Source: Aliirhizobium wenxiniae
GTDB lineage: Bacteria; Pseudomonadota; Alphaproteobacteria; Rhizobiales; Rhizobiaceae
Length of the DNA stretch: 64,000 nt
Direction of reading: 5' to 3'
Assembly: GCF_019511445.1 (NCBI RefSeq)
Contig: NZ_JAEUAN010000028.1
Location: 1 to 64,000, forward strand
The position numbers and the translations under genes are program-made. The stretch's first letter is position 1, and each line of letters opens with the position of its first letter. Of this stretch, positions 7,573-15,391 are shown in pieces. The notes below the pieces were generated by a model. The model saw only the letters and a program-made list of their open reading frames with translations, was not told the origin of the DNA and did not search any database.

Positions 7573-8598
7573 ATGACCGAACGTCTGGAAGATATTGCAC
7601 TCAAAATGGTATCGAACGGCAAGGGCCTCCTGGCCGCCGACGAGTCCACCGGGACGATCAAAAAGCGCTTCGATAGCATCGGGATCGAGTCTACCGAAGA
7701 GAGCCGCCGTGACTACCGCGAGATGCTCTTCCGCACCGAATCCGCAATGAAGAACTGCATTTCCGGTGTCATCCTTTATGAGGAAACCCTCTACCAGAAA
7801 GCAGCCGACGGCACGCCGTTCGTCGACATCATCAATGCCGCCGGCTCCATCCCCGGCATCAAGGTCGATATCGGCGCAAAGCCGATGGCGCTCCACCCGC
7901 ACGAATTCATCACAGAAGGTCTCGATGGCCTCTATGAGCGCCTGCGCAAATATCGCGAAGCCGGTGCCCGTTTCGCCAAGTGGCGCGGCGTCATCACCAT
8001 CGGCGACCAGCGCCCGAGCTGGGGTTCGATCAAGGCCAACTCGCAGTCGCTCGCCCGTTATGCAGCACTCTGCCAGCAGGCTGACATCGTGCCGATCGTC
8101 GAGCCGGAAGTCATGATGGACGGCACGCCCGGCGACCACAACATCGAGCGTTGCGCCGAAGTGACCCAGCACGTGCTGCAGACCGTTTTTGCCGACCTGT
8201 TCGACGCCCGCGTCGATCTCGAAGGCATGGTGCTGAAGCCGAACATGGTCATTGACGGCATCAAGGCCCGCAAGGCGTCCGTCGAGGAAGTTGCCGAGCG
8301 CACCGTCAAGGTTCTCAAGGCAACCGTTCCTGCCGCAGTACCCGGCATCGCCTTCCTCTCCGGCGGCCAGACATCGGAAGAAGCAACTGCTCACCTATCG
8401 ACCATGGTTGCCGGTTACGACCTGCCCTGGAAGCTGACCTATTCCTACGGCCGCGCGCTGCAGGAAACCGCCCTCAAGGCATGGGGCGGCAAGTCCGAGA
8501 ATGTTGCAGCCGGCCAGCGCGCCTTCCAGCACCGCGCCGAGATGAACACGCTCGCCGCCAAGGGCACCTGGAAGAAGGATCTCGAAAAGGCTGCATGA
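7573..8598 (+). CDS. Class I fructose-bisphosphate aldolase
   Basis: A 341-residue class I (Schiff-base) aldolase, cleaving fructose 1,6-bisphosphate to dihydroxyacetone phosphate and glyceraldehyde 3-phosphate. Typical stretches are GKGLLAADESTGT near residues 17-29, VEPEVMMDG, the active-site lysine in MVLKPNM (Lys at about 222), and FLSGGQTSEEA. Length matches the family. GGAGAT lies before the ATG. It is preceded by a perfect 27-bp palindrome at 7471-7497, likely its operator, and followed by a good intrinsic terminator, so it appears to be a single-gene unit downstream of pgk. Confidence 0.96.
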   Translation: MTERLEDIALKMVSNGKGLLAADESTGTIKKRFDSIGIESTEESRRDYREMLFRTESAMKNCISGVILYEETLYQKAADGTPFVDIINAAGSIPGIKVDIGAKPMALHPHEFITEGLDGLYERLRKYREAGARFAKWRGVITIGDQRPSWGSIKANSQSLARYAALCQQADIVPIVEPEVMMDGTPGDHNIERCAEVTQHVLQTVFADLFDARVDLEGMVLKPNMVIDGIKARKASVEEVAERTVKVLKATVPAAVPGIAFLSGGQTSEEATAHLSTMVAGYDLPWKLTYSYGRALQETALKAWGGKSENVAAGQRAFQHRAEMNTLAAKGTWKKDLEKAA

Positions 8599-8671
8599 TC
8601 CAAGCCTTTTCGCCGAAATCGTTGCAGCCGGTCCGCAGCCTTAATTGAGCGCGGATGCTGCAGGGAGGGAG

Positions 8672-8702
8672 AAAACCGCGTCGGCAACGGCGCGGTTTTT
8701 CC
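8672..8702 (+). terminator. Intrinsic terminator of fba
   Basis: The stem AAAACCGCG/CGCGGTTTT with a 10-base loop runs into a T-run, 74 bases after the fba stop. The A-rich 5' arm could also let it act on the other strand. Confidence 0.85.
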
Positions 8703-8784
8703 GTTGATTGACACCATCACAAAGTTTGACTGGTGAGCCGCATCGCAGCCGCTTAAGCATCGTCCCTCACCCTTGGAGGATACC

Positions 8785-9702
8785 ATGCCCAAAGTCGAAT
8801 TCGTCACTGTCGATGTTTTTACTGCCGAACGCTTCACCGGCAATCCGCTTGCCGTCATCACTGACACGCGCGGCCTGACGACGGAGCAGATGCAACAGAT
8901 CGCCACCGAATTCGGCTATTCCGAAAGCACGTTCGTGCTGCCGCCCGAAGATCCGGCCAACAGCGCCCATGTCCGCATCTTCACGCCGACGCTGGAAGTG
9001 CCGTTCGCCGGCCATCCGAATGTCGGCACGGCCTACGTTCTAGGTCAGGAGGCAAACCTGTTCGGCAAGCCCGTCGGCGACAGCCTTCGTTTCGAGGAAA
9101 AGGCAGGTCTCGTCGAGGTGGAGTTGAAGCGCGAAGCCGGCAAGGTCGCCGCTGCCTCGATCCGCGCCCCGAGATCGCTCGAAATCGGAGAGACGGTGGC
9201 CGCAGAGCTGGTGGCCCGCTGCGTTGCGATCGATACGAAGAATGTCCGCATCGATCGGCACCCTCCGGTCTTCGCCTCTGTCGGCCTCGGCTTCGTCCTT
9301 GCCGAACTGGATGGCCTCGACGCCCTTGGCCGCGCTCTACCGGATCTTGCGGCCTTCCGCGAGGCAGTCGCCCGTCATCCCGGCGATGGCCTGGGCTTCT
9401 CCGTTTTTCTTTACGTCCGCGACCCATCGCGACCGGATCATATCCGAGCGCGCATGTTCGCTCCGCTCGACGATGTTCCGGAAGATCCCGCGACGGGAAG
9501 CGCATCCGGTGCGCTCGGCGCCTATCTGGTCGCCAGCATGCCCGAGGCGGATATCCGCACCAACCTCACCATCGAACAGGGCGTGGAAATGGGCCGCCGG
9601 AGCATTATCGAACTCGATGTCATCAAACAGCAGGGCAAGGTGACCGATGTCCGCATCAGCGGCCGATCGGTCTTCGTTATGCGCGGCAGTGTCGAATGCT
9701 GA
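8785..9702 (+). CDS. PhzF family isomerase-like protein
   Basis: A 305-residue PhzF/diaminopimelate-epimerase-fold protein. It shows VDVFTAERFTGNPLAV at the N-terminus, the conserved acid in YSESTFVLPP (Glu near residue 45), FTPTLEVPFAGHPNVGTA, and EDPATGSASGALGAYL in the second half-domain, all typical of the family. PhzF itself isomerizes a phenazine precursor, but most members have unknown substrates and no phenazine genes are nearby. GGAGG lies five bases before the ATG at 8785, favouring it over an in-frame TTG twelve bases upstream. It is convergent with a small membrane protein gene that abuts its stop codon. Confidence 0.88.
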   Translation: MPKVEFVTVDVFTAERFTGNPLAVITDTRGLTTEQMQQIATEFGYSESTFVLPPEDPANSAHVRIFTPTLEVPFAGHPNVGTAYVLGQEANLFGKPVGDSLRFEEKAGLVEVELKREAGKVAAASIRAPRSLEIGETVAAELVARCVAIDTKNVRIDRHPPVFASVGLGFVLAELDGLDALGRALPDLAAFREAVARHPGDGLGFSVFLYVRDPSRPDHIRARMFAPLDDVPEDPATGSASGALGAYLVASMPEADIRTNLTIEQGVEMGRRSIIELDVIKQQGKVTDVRISGRSVFVMRGSVEC

Positions 9703-9864
9703 TCAGAAGAACTCGCGGCCTAGAAGCGCAATGGTCCAGATGACGAAAGCAAGCACGGCGAGCTTCCAGAAGTCCATGCGGCGCTTGAGGCCCGGAAAGC
9801 CCAGTGGCCTTATGATCTGAACGACCATGCCGAGCATGAGCAGGATGGAGATTGCTTTTGTCAT
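9703..9864 (-). CDS. Small two-helix membrane protein
   Basis: A 53-residue hydrophobic protein starting MTKAISILLMLGM. It has two membrane segments, about residues 4-20 and 33-50, separated by a short basic loop (GLKRRMDFWK). AGGG lies about six bases before this ATG; the longer frame to 9927 has a less membrane-like N-terminus and is not preferred. No function is known. It is convergent with the PhzF-like gene, with no gap between the two stops. Confidence 0.7.
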   Translation of the reverse strand: MTKAISILLMLGMVVQIIRPLGFPGLKRRMDFWKLAVLAFVIWTIALLGREFF

Positions 9865-10063
9865 TGTTCGCCCTGCTGCGATCTTTTCGCTTTCCGCCAC
9901 AGGGTAGACATTTTTAAACTCCACCACAGATAGGCTTTGGGAGGGGCAAACAAATCAACAGCGAGCCCCGTCCCTCGTTACCGTTCCCTGCGGCAAGGCG
10001 CAACACGCCTGACGGCAGGCAACGGCGCTATTGATTGTTTGACACGAACCCATTTGTGAGACG

Positions 10064-11335
10064 ATGAGACGAAACCTGCTTCCCGTCCTCGCCCTTTTAT
10101 CCGGAACCCTTTTTCTCTTCCTTGGCAATGGCCTCCAGGGCCTGCTCCTGCCGCTCAGAGGCTCTCTCGAAGGCTATTCCAACGAGACGCTCGGCCTGCT
10201 TGGCACCACCTGGGCTGCAGGCTTTGTCATCGGCTGTTTCGTTGCCCCGAACGTGGTCCGACGGATCGGCCATGTCCGCGCCTTTTCCGGCTTTCTCGCA
10301 CTGATCTGCCTGAACGTACTGCTGACCGGCCTGCTGGTCGACCAGACGGCATGGCTGACGCTGAGAGCCATCACCGGCTTCTGCACCGCCGGCACATCGA
10401 TGATTATCGAAAGTTGGCTGAACGAGCGGGCGACGCCGGAAAGCCGTGGCACGATTTTTTCCTTCTACATTTCCATCACGCTCTTCGGCGTCGTCGGCGG
10501 CCAGATGCTGGTTCCCTTCGCCGACGTGACGACGACGACGCTGTTCATGATCTGCGGCATTCTCTACAGCATCGCCGCACTGCCCACGACGCTCTCGAAG
10601 GCCGCGTCCCCCCAGCCGCTCAAACGCGCCAAGCTGGACTTAAGGGGGCTGTTTAAAAACTCGCCGATCTCCTTCGTCGGCATTCTCCTGATCGGCATCG
10701 CCAATGGCGCCTACGGCACTCTGGCCGCGGTCTTCGCAAACCGCGCCGGCCTCTCTCAGGGGGCGGTGGCGGCTATGGTGACGATCACCATCTTTGCCGG
10801 CGCGATCATGCAGTTTCCGGCGGGCCGCCTCTCCGATCGCATGGACCGTCGCTACGTACTGGCGGGCCTTTCCGCCGCCGCAGCGCTCGCGGGACTGGTC
10901 GTCGCCATGGTGCGGCCGACCGATGCCTACGGGATCATCGTGCTGGTCGCGATCTATGGTGCGGCGGCAAACGCGCTTTATCCGATCGCGGTTGCCCATG
11001 CCAACGACTTCGCCTCGCCGGAGGACTTCGTCAAGGTTTCGGGCGGACTGCTGCTGCTCTACGGCATCGGCACCATTATCGGCCCGACGCTCGGCGGCCC
11101 GGTCATGACCTGGGCCGGACCTTATGCGCTCTTTCTCGTCACCGCGATCGCGCATATCCTGATCACGGCCTATGCCATCATCCGCAGCCGCCAGCGGGCA
11201 CCGGTACCGGCGGAGCATCGTGATGCCTACACGGTCGCCCCGGCCGCGACATCGCCGATGACGACACCGGAGAGCCTGGCACTCGACCCGCGTGCAGCAC
11301 AGGCTGAAGGCACGACAGAAGACCGGAGGAACTGA
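10064..11335 (+). CDS. MFS transporter (YcaD-like)
   Basis: A 423-residue major facilitator with about twelve membrane segments between residues 5 and 380, and a long polar C-terminal tail rich in Ala, Pro and Thr. The loop after helix 2 reads APNVVRRIGHVRAFSG, a relaxed MFS motif, and AGRLSDRMDRRYVL after helix 8 repeats the MFS signature. Both resemble the YcaD subgroup, whose substrates are unknown. The start ATG is near the gene's visible promoter-like TTGACA at about 10039. The downstream DUF1192 gene begins two bases after its stop, so they form an operon. Confidence 0.85.
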   Translation: MRRNLLPVLALLSGTLFLFLGNGLQGLLLPLRGSLEGYSNETLGLLGTTWAAGFVIGCFVAPNVVRRIGHVRAFSGFLALICLNVLLTGLLVDQTAWLTLRAITGFCTAGTSMIIESWLNERATPESRGTIFSFYISITLFGVVGGQMLVPFADVTTTTLFMICGILYSIAALPTTLSKAASPQPLKRAKLDLRGLFKNSPISFVGILLIGIANGAYGTLAAVFANRAGLSQGAVAAMVTITIFAGAIMQFPAGRLSDRMDRRYVLAGLSAAAALAGLVVAMVRPTDAYGIIVLVAIYGAAANALYPIAVAHANDFASPEDFVKVSGGLLLLYGIGTIIGPTLGGPVMTWAGPYALFLVTAIAHILITAYAIIRSRQRAPVPAEHRDAYTVAPAATSPMTTPESLALDPRAAQAEGTTEDRRN

Positions 11336-11337
11336 GG

Positions 11338-11529
11338 ATGACATTTTTCGACGACGACCGACCGGTAAAGAAGCTCGCCCATGAGATCGGCTCGGATCTT
11401 TCCATGCTCTCGGTGGGCGATCTCGACGCTCGAATCGATCTTCTGAAGGAAGAAATCGCGCGGCTGGAAGCCGACAAGCAGAAGAAACAGGCGGGCCGAA
11501 TGGCGGCCGACAACTTCTTCAAGAAGTGA
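11338..11529 (+). CDS. DUF1192 family small protein
   Basis: A 63-residue acidic-basic protein beginning MTFFDDDRPVKKLAHEIGSD, which matches the short alphaproteobacterial DUF1192 family. The C-terminal half (VGDLDARIDLLKEEIARLEADK) is a predicted coiled coil. It starts two bases after the stop of the MFS transporter gene, within the same transcript. Function is unknown. A TTAA-N7-TTAA motif begins 37 bases after its stop. Confidence 0.85.
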   Translation: MTFFDDDRPVKKLAHEIGSDLSMLSVGDLDARIDLLKEEIARLEADKQKKQAGRMAADNFFKK

Positions 11530-11565
11530 GGCGATCCGAAAATGCCCAAGTAAAGCCTGGGGATT

Positions 11566-11580
11566 TTAAGTGGATATTAA
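11566..11580. promoter_or_regulatory. CtrA-type box TTAA-N7-TTAA, upstream site
   Basis: TTAAGTGGATATTAA fits the CtrA full-site pattern exactly. It sits between the DUF1192 gene and a hairpin-plus-terminator segment (11595-11702), so it could drive a small RNA or be a distal site for rcdA. AT-rich intergenic DNA makes a chance match possible. Confidence 0.45.
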
Positions 11581-11594
11581 TCATTAACAGACAT

Positions 11595-11702
11595 TATCGG
11601 ACCGTCCAGGCTTCCTGGACTCAGACAGTTTCACCACCCGGCGAATGGTCTGATTTCTCCCTGTTTTACCTTGAGAGCCGCCTTTCCGCGGCTCTTCTTT
11701 TT
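11595..11702 (+). ncRNA. Candidate small RNA with intrinsic terminator
   Basis: This gene-free stretch carries a GTCCAGG/CCTGGAC hairpin with a 3-base loop at 11604-11620, a GACTC (GANTC) methylation site at 11618-11622, and a strong terminator at 11673-11702. No open frame fits inside. The arrangement of box, hairpin, unpaired middle and terminator is what a trans-acting small RNA looks like, but the terminator could equally end the MFS-DUF1192 operon. Confidence 0.35.
11673..11702 (+). terminator. Intrinsic terminator
   Basis: The stem GAGCCGC/GCGGCTC, extended by A-T and G-U pairs, has a 6-base loop (11682-11687) and is followed by a T-rich run. It ends either the MFS-DUF1192 operon or the candidate small RNA. 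Confidence 0.88.
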
Positions 11703-11824
11703 TCAGGCCGCCACAAAACTGCTTTACTCGGCCGTGTGCGGACCCTTCGCAGCCTCTCTTGCGATTTCCGGAAATCTGTTCCAAAACAAGAACATCCGCA
11801 TCGGTTTACCGCTTCTTGTGGGTA

Positions 11825-11839
11825 TTAACCTTTCCTTAA
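11825..11839. promoter_or_regulatory. CtrA box TTAA-N7-TTAA upstream of rcdA
   Basis: TTAACCTTTCCTTAA fits the consensus TTAA-N7-TTAA of the cell-cycle regulator CtrA, including TTAACC in the left half. It lies about 120 bases before the rcdA start, a plausible promoter position. In Caulobacter rcdA is itself transcribed under CtrA control. Confidence 0.7.
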
Positions 11840-11957
11840 TAAACGCCTTGCGGATTTCAATTATAAAGATCATGTTCAAGTCAATGAGGGCGGCGATGGA
11901 ACCTTTCGCTACATCCCGCCATTGCCTCATCGTGGTTGCGTTAGCAGGATGACATTC

Positions 11958-12470
11958 ATGCAAGAACAGGGTCTGAATACCGTCAATTTCGCCGGTCGCG
12001 CAGCGAATTCTTCGCAGTTCAAGACACTTTACTCCGAGGGCATGTCCCTGGTGGAAGAGACCGCGACCTATCTCGACGGAACGGGTCGCGCCGCATCGAA
12101 GGTCCTGCCACGTATCGCCTCGGTTCTCTACGCCGCTGAATCCATGCGCCTGACGACTCGCCTCATGCAGATGGCATCGTGGCTGCTTTTGCAGCGCGCC
12201 GTCAACAATGGCGAAATGTCGAAGGATCAGGTTCTGGCAGAGAAGAACAAGGTTCGCCTCGACGGTTTCAACGTCGACCGCAATGCGCCGGGCTGGAACG
12301 AACTTCCGGAAGGTTTTCGCGATCTCGTCGAGCGTTCGCTGCGCCTCCAGAACCGCGTCGCACTTCTCGACCGCGAAATCTATCGCCCGTCCGACGCCGT
12401 TACCGTTCCGGACAATGAAAACAGCGTCCGCTCGCAGCTCAACCTGCTGCAGACGGCCTTCGGCAGCTGA
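11958..12470 (+). CDS. rcdA: RcdA, regulator of CtrA degradation (DUF1465)
   Basis: A 170-residue all-helical protein of the DUF1465/RcdA family. Characteristic text is SLVEETATYLDGTGRAASK and VLYAAESMRLTTRLMQMASWLLLQRAVNNGEM. In Caulobacter RcdA is the adaptor that, with CpdR and PopA, brings CtrA to the ClpXP protease. The ATG at 11958 (MQEQGLNTVNFA) is preferred because AGGA lies eight bases before it; the ATG nine bases upstream has no spacing for a ribosome site. A CtrA box upstream suggests CtrA drives the gene for its own degradation factor. It is convergent with, and abuts, the next gene. Confidence 0.9.
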   Translation: MQEQGLNTVNFAGRAANSSQFKTLYSEGMSLVEETATYLDGTGRAASKVLPRIASVLYAAESMRLTTRLMQMASWLLLQRAVNNGEMSKDQVLAEKNKVRLDGFNVDRNAPGWNELPEGFRDLVERSLRLQNRVALLDREIYRPSDAVTVPDNENSVRSQLNLLQTAFGS

Positions 12471-12995
12471 TCAGCGACCAGCCAGCCGGTCCAGATATTC
12501 GAGAATTTCGGTGCGGCCTCTGAGCCGCACTTTTTCGTTCGGGAATTCCTCGAACATCCGCAGATGGCTTTCGAACGAATTCCAGTTGTTTTTCCGCTCG
12601 CGATATTTCGATACCCAGTCGAGCAGTTCCTCGAAGCTCTCGTCGCTTTCTCCACGCTGCTTGCCCCTCGCCCTGATATTGGCGATGCATTCGTCTTCCG
12701 GCAGGTCGAGAAACACCAGTGTCGTCGCCCGCGGCAGGATGACATTGATCAGCCAGCCATAGACACCTTCGATCAGCCACCGCGACGTCATCGAAAGTTC
12801 CCGCATCTCCTCGATTACGATCGCCTTGTCGCGGGCGATGCCATGCGGACCGGGTTGCCAATAAACATCATCGAGATGAACGGGAGCGCGATCGAGATAT
12901 AGGGATAGCTTGCGGGCGAGCCATGTCTTGCCCGAGCCGCCATTGCCCATGATCGCCACCCGGCGAAGATCTTCAAATTCCTTGTCTTTTGTCAT
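12471..12995 (-). CDS. P-loop nucleotide kinase-like protein (FlaR/adenylate kinase-like)
   Basis: A 174-residue P-loop protein with Walker A GNGGSGKTWLARKL near residues 17-30, followed by LDRAPVHLDDVYWQPG and WLIEGVYGW. This is the pattern of the adenylate kinase-like family often labelled DNA topology modulation protein FlaR. The ribosome site is the G-run GGGGGG before the ATG at 12995; the ORF extends ten residues further upstream but without support. Substrate is unknown. Its stop codon abuts that of rcdA, and a terminator shared with rpmE lies behind its promoter. Confidence 0.8.
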   Translation of the reverse strand: MTKDKEFEDLRRVAIMGNGGSGKTWLARKLSLYLDRAPVHLDDVYWQPGPHGIARDKAIVIEEMRELSMTSRWLIEGVYGWLINVILPRATTLVFLDLPEDECIANIRARGKQRGESDESFEELLDWVSKYRERKNNWNSFESHLRMFEEFPNEKVRLRGRTEILEYLDRLAGR

Positions 12996-13029
12996 GACAC
13001 CCCCCTTTAGCCCGCCACGACACAAAACG

Positions 13030-13060
13030 AAAAAAGCCCGGCTTTCGCCAGGCTTTTTTT
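13030..13060. terminator. Bidirectional-looking terminator downstream of rpmE
   Basis: AAAAAGCC pairs with GGCTTTTT around an inner GGC/GCC stem, with A- and T-runs on the two sides. rpmE is transcribed towards it on the minus strand, so it ends rpmE before the next minus-strand gene. Confidence 0.85.
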
Positions 13061-13082
13061 AGATCTGCAACCGTTAAGGCTA

Positions 13083-13304
13083 TTAGAGGCCGAGGCCGCC
13101 GAAACGCTTGTTGAACTTGGAAACGCGGCCGCCGCGGTCCATCAGCTGCTGGTTGCCGCCGGTCCAGGCCGGATGGGACTTCGGGTCGATTTCGAGGTTC
13201 ATGGTGTCACCGGCAGAACCCCAAGTCGAAAAGGTTTCGTACTCGGTGCCATCGGTCATGACGACCTTGATCTTGTGGTATTCAGGATGAATGTCAGCCT
13301 TCAT
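13083..13304 (-). CDS. rpmE: Ribosomal protein L31
   Basis: A 73-residue large-subunit protein beginning MKADIHPEYHKIKVVMTDG, with WTGGNQQLMDRGGRVSKF at the C-terminal half, both typical of bL31. It lacks the CxxC pairs of the zinc-binding form, so it should not depend on zinc. AGGAA lies before the ATG at 13304; ten upstream in-frame residues are not part of the family. It is a single-gene unit ended by the terminator at 13030-13060. Confidence 0.95.
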   Translation of the reverse strand: MKADIHPEYHKIKVVMTDGTEYETFSTWGSAGDTMNLEIDPKSHPAWTGGNQQLMDRGGRVSKFNKRFGGLGL

Positions 13305-13571
13305 GTCGCTATTCCTGCTCTGCGGGGTCTCCATGCCGCTTTTGCGATCACCGACCCTCTTTAATCAATGAAGCCGTAGACCAGCACGGTCACGGCTTCC
13401 CAATTCGATGCGGAGCCTATACAGGAAGGTCGCGACTAGCACAAGTACCCGCAAGGCCAAGTTAAGAAGGCCTCTACAGCGTTCTTTGCCCCACATCAAT
13501 GGCGGCCGATGGACGGTGAAATATTGAAGTTCGCGTGTTGTGAAAATGACGATGCGCAAACAGGAGATCCC

Positions 13572-15368
13572 GTGGCAGACATGTCTGAGACCGAAAAGAA
13601 GAATCGCAGCCTCAAGCCCCTCGCCCGCCTGATCCCCTATCTCTCACGCTACCGACGGCTGGTCGCCTCGGCGCTTTTCTTCCTCGTGCTGGCGGCCGCC
13701 ACGACCCTTGCACTTCCGCTTGCCGTTCGCCGCATGGTCGACCACGGCTTTGCCGCCGCCGACGGCAGCTTCATCAACAACTATTTCGGCATGCTGCTGC
13801 TGCTCGCAGTGCTTCTCGCGCTCGCAAGCGCCATGCGCTACTACTACGTCATCACCATCGGCGAGCGGGTGGTGGCCGACCTGAGGCGCGAAGTTTTCGC
13901 CCATGTAACCCGCCTCTCCGCTTCCTTTTTCGACGTCAACCAGTCTGGCGAGATCGTCTCGCGCCTGACCGCTGACACGACCCAAATCAAGTCCGCCTTC
14001 GGTTCCGCCGCTTCCCAGGCGCTGCGCAACACCATCCTCTGTCTCGGTGCGATGGGCATGATGATCTATACCAGCCCTTGGCTCTCCGTCATGGTGCTCG
14101 GTGCCATTCCGGTCATCGTTTTCCCGATCGTCGGTTTCGGCCGCAATGTCCGCCGCCGCTCGCGCGCCGCACAGGACACGCTGGCGGAAAGCTCGGCTTT
14201 CGCATCGGAAACCGTGGCCGCCACTCGCACGGTTCAGGCCTTCGGCGGCGAGCAGATGGCAAGCGACCGTTATGCCTCCGCAGTCGAGAACGCCTATGAC
14301 GCCGCTCGCGTCGCGATCCGCTCGCGCGCACTTCTGACCGGCTTTGCCATTCTCCTCGTTTTCGGCTCCATCGTCGGCGTGTTGTGGTATGGCGCGCAGA
14401 GCGTGCTTGCCGGTGAAATGAGCGCCGGGACGCTTGGACAGTTTGTGCTCTATTCAGTCATCGCAGCCAGCTCTCTCGGCCAGCTCTCGGAAGTCTGGGG
14501 CGAGCTTTCCGCCGCCGGTGGCGCTGCCGAACGGCTGACCGAACTCTTGCACGAAATTCCAGCCGTACAGGACCCGGAACAGCCGGTTGCCCTGCCAGCA
14601 CCGGCTCGCGGCGAAGTCGAGTTCGATCAGGTGTCCTTTGCCTATCCGGCCCGCGTCAGCGCAATTACGCTCAACAGCCTGTCCTTCAACGTCAAGGCCG
14701 GGGAGACGATCGCGATCGTCGGCCCGTCGGGTGCAGGCAAAAGCACGATCTTCTCGCTTCTGATGCGGTTCTACGACCCGCAGACCGGATCGGTGAAACT
14801 GGACGGCATCGATCTTCGCAATGCCCGTATCGAAGACATCCGCTCGCGCCTGGCAATCGTGCCGCAGGACGTGACGATCTTTGCCGCTTCGATCCACGAC
14901 AACATCGCCTTCGGCATGCCGGGCGCAAGCCGCGAGGCAGTCCGCGCCGCCGCCATTTCCGCCCAGGCCGACGAGTTCATCTCAAAGCTCGATCAAGGGT
15001 ATGACACCATGGCCGGCGAACGCGGTATCACCCTTTCCGGCGGTCAGCGGCAGCGGATTGCGATCGCCCGGGCGATCCTGAAAAATGCGCCGGTCCTGCT
15101 TCTGGATGAGGCGACCTCGGCGCTCGATGCCGAGAGCGAAACGCTGGTTCAGCGCGCGCTCGACGGGCTGATGGAAAACCGCACGACGCTCGTCATCGCC
15201 CATCGCCTGGCAACCGTCCTTAAGGCTGACAGAATTCTGGTATTGGAAGATGGCCGCGTCGTCGAAGAAGGCACCCATCAAAGCCTCGTTGCCAAAGGTG
15301 GACTTTACGCCAAGCTGGCGCGCCTGCAGTTTCATGATCTGGAACAGCGCAGCGCAAGCGCTATCTGA
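13572..15368 (+). CDS. ABC exporter, fused membrane and ATPase domains
   Basis: A 598-residue half-transporter. Residues 1-320 form a six-helix type I exporter domain and the rest is an ATPase with Walker A GPSGAGKST, signature LSGGQRQR, Walker B VLLLDEATSALD and switch IAHRLATV. It resembles MsbA/lipid and drug exporters, and is not closely like the cyclic-glucan exporter NdvA in its N-terminus. The GTG at 13572 is chosen because AGGAG lies five bases before it. A GH144-like glucanase gene follows after 23 bases, so the two are co-transcribed and the exporter may handle a glucan or glycolipid; that is inference. Confidence 0.88.
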   Translation: MADMSETEKKNRSLKPLARLIPYLSRYRRLVASALFFLVLAAATTLALPLAVRRMVDHGFAAADGSFINNYFGMLLLLAVLLALASAMRYYYVITIGERVVADLRREVFAHVTRLSASFFDVNQSGEIVSRLTADTTQIKSAFGSAASQALRNTILCLGAMGMMIYTSPWLSVMVLGAIPVIVFPIVGFGRNVRRRSRAAQDTLAESSAFASETVAATRTVQAFGGEQMASDRYASAVENAYDAARVAIRSRALLTGFAILLVFGSIVGVLWYGAQSVLAGEMSAGTLGQFVLYSVIAASSLGQLSEVWGELSAAGGAAERLTELLHEIPAVQDPEQPVALPAPARGEVEFDQVSFAYPARVSAITLNSLSFNVKAGETIAIVGPSGAGKSTIFSLLMRFYDPQTGSVKLDGIDLRNARIEDIRSRLAIVPQDVTIFAASIHDNIAFGMPGASREAVRAAAISAQADEFISKLDQGYDTMAGERGITLSGGQRQRIAIARAILKNAPVLLLDEATSALDAESETLVQRALDGLMENRTTLVIAHRLATVLKADRILVLEDGRVVEEGTHQSLVAKGGLYAKLARLQFHDLEQRSASAI

Positions 15369-15391
15369 ACAGTAAACAGGATTGAGACTGC

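Noticed and set aside
13572..15368. Identification of the ABC exporter as NdvA/ChvA (cyclic-glucan exporter)
   Set aside because: Its N-terminal text does not resemble NdvA; only the general ABC exporter pattern and the neighbouring GH144-like gene suggest glucans.
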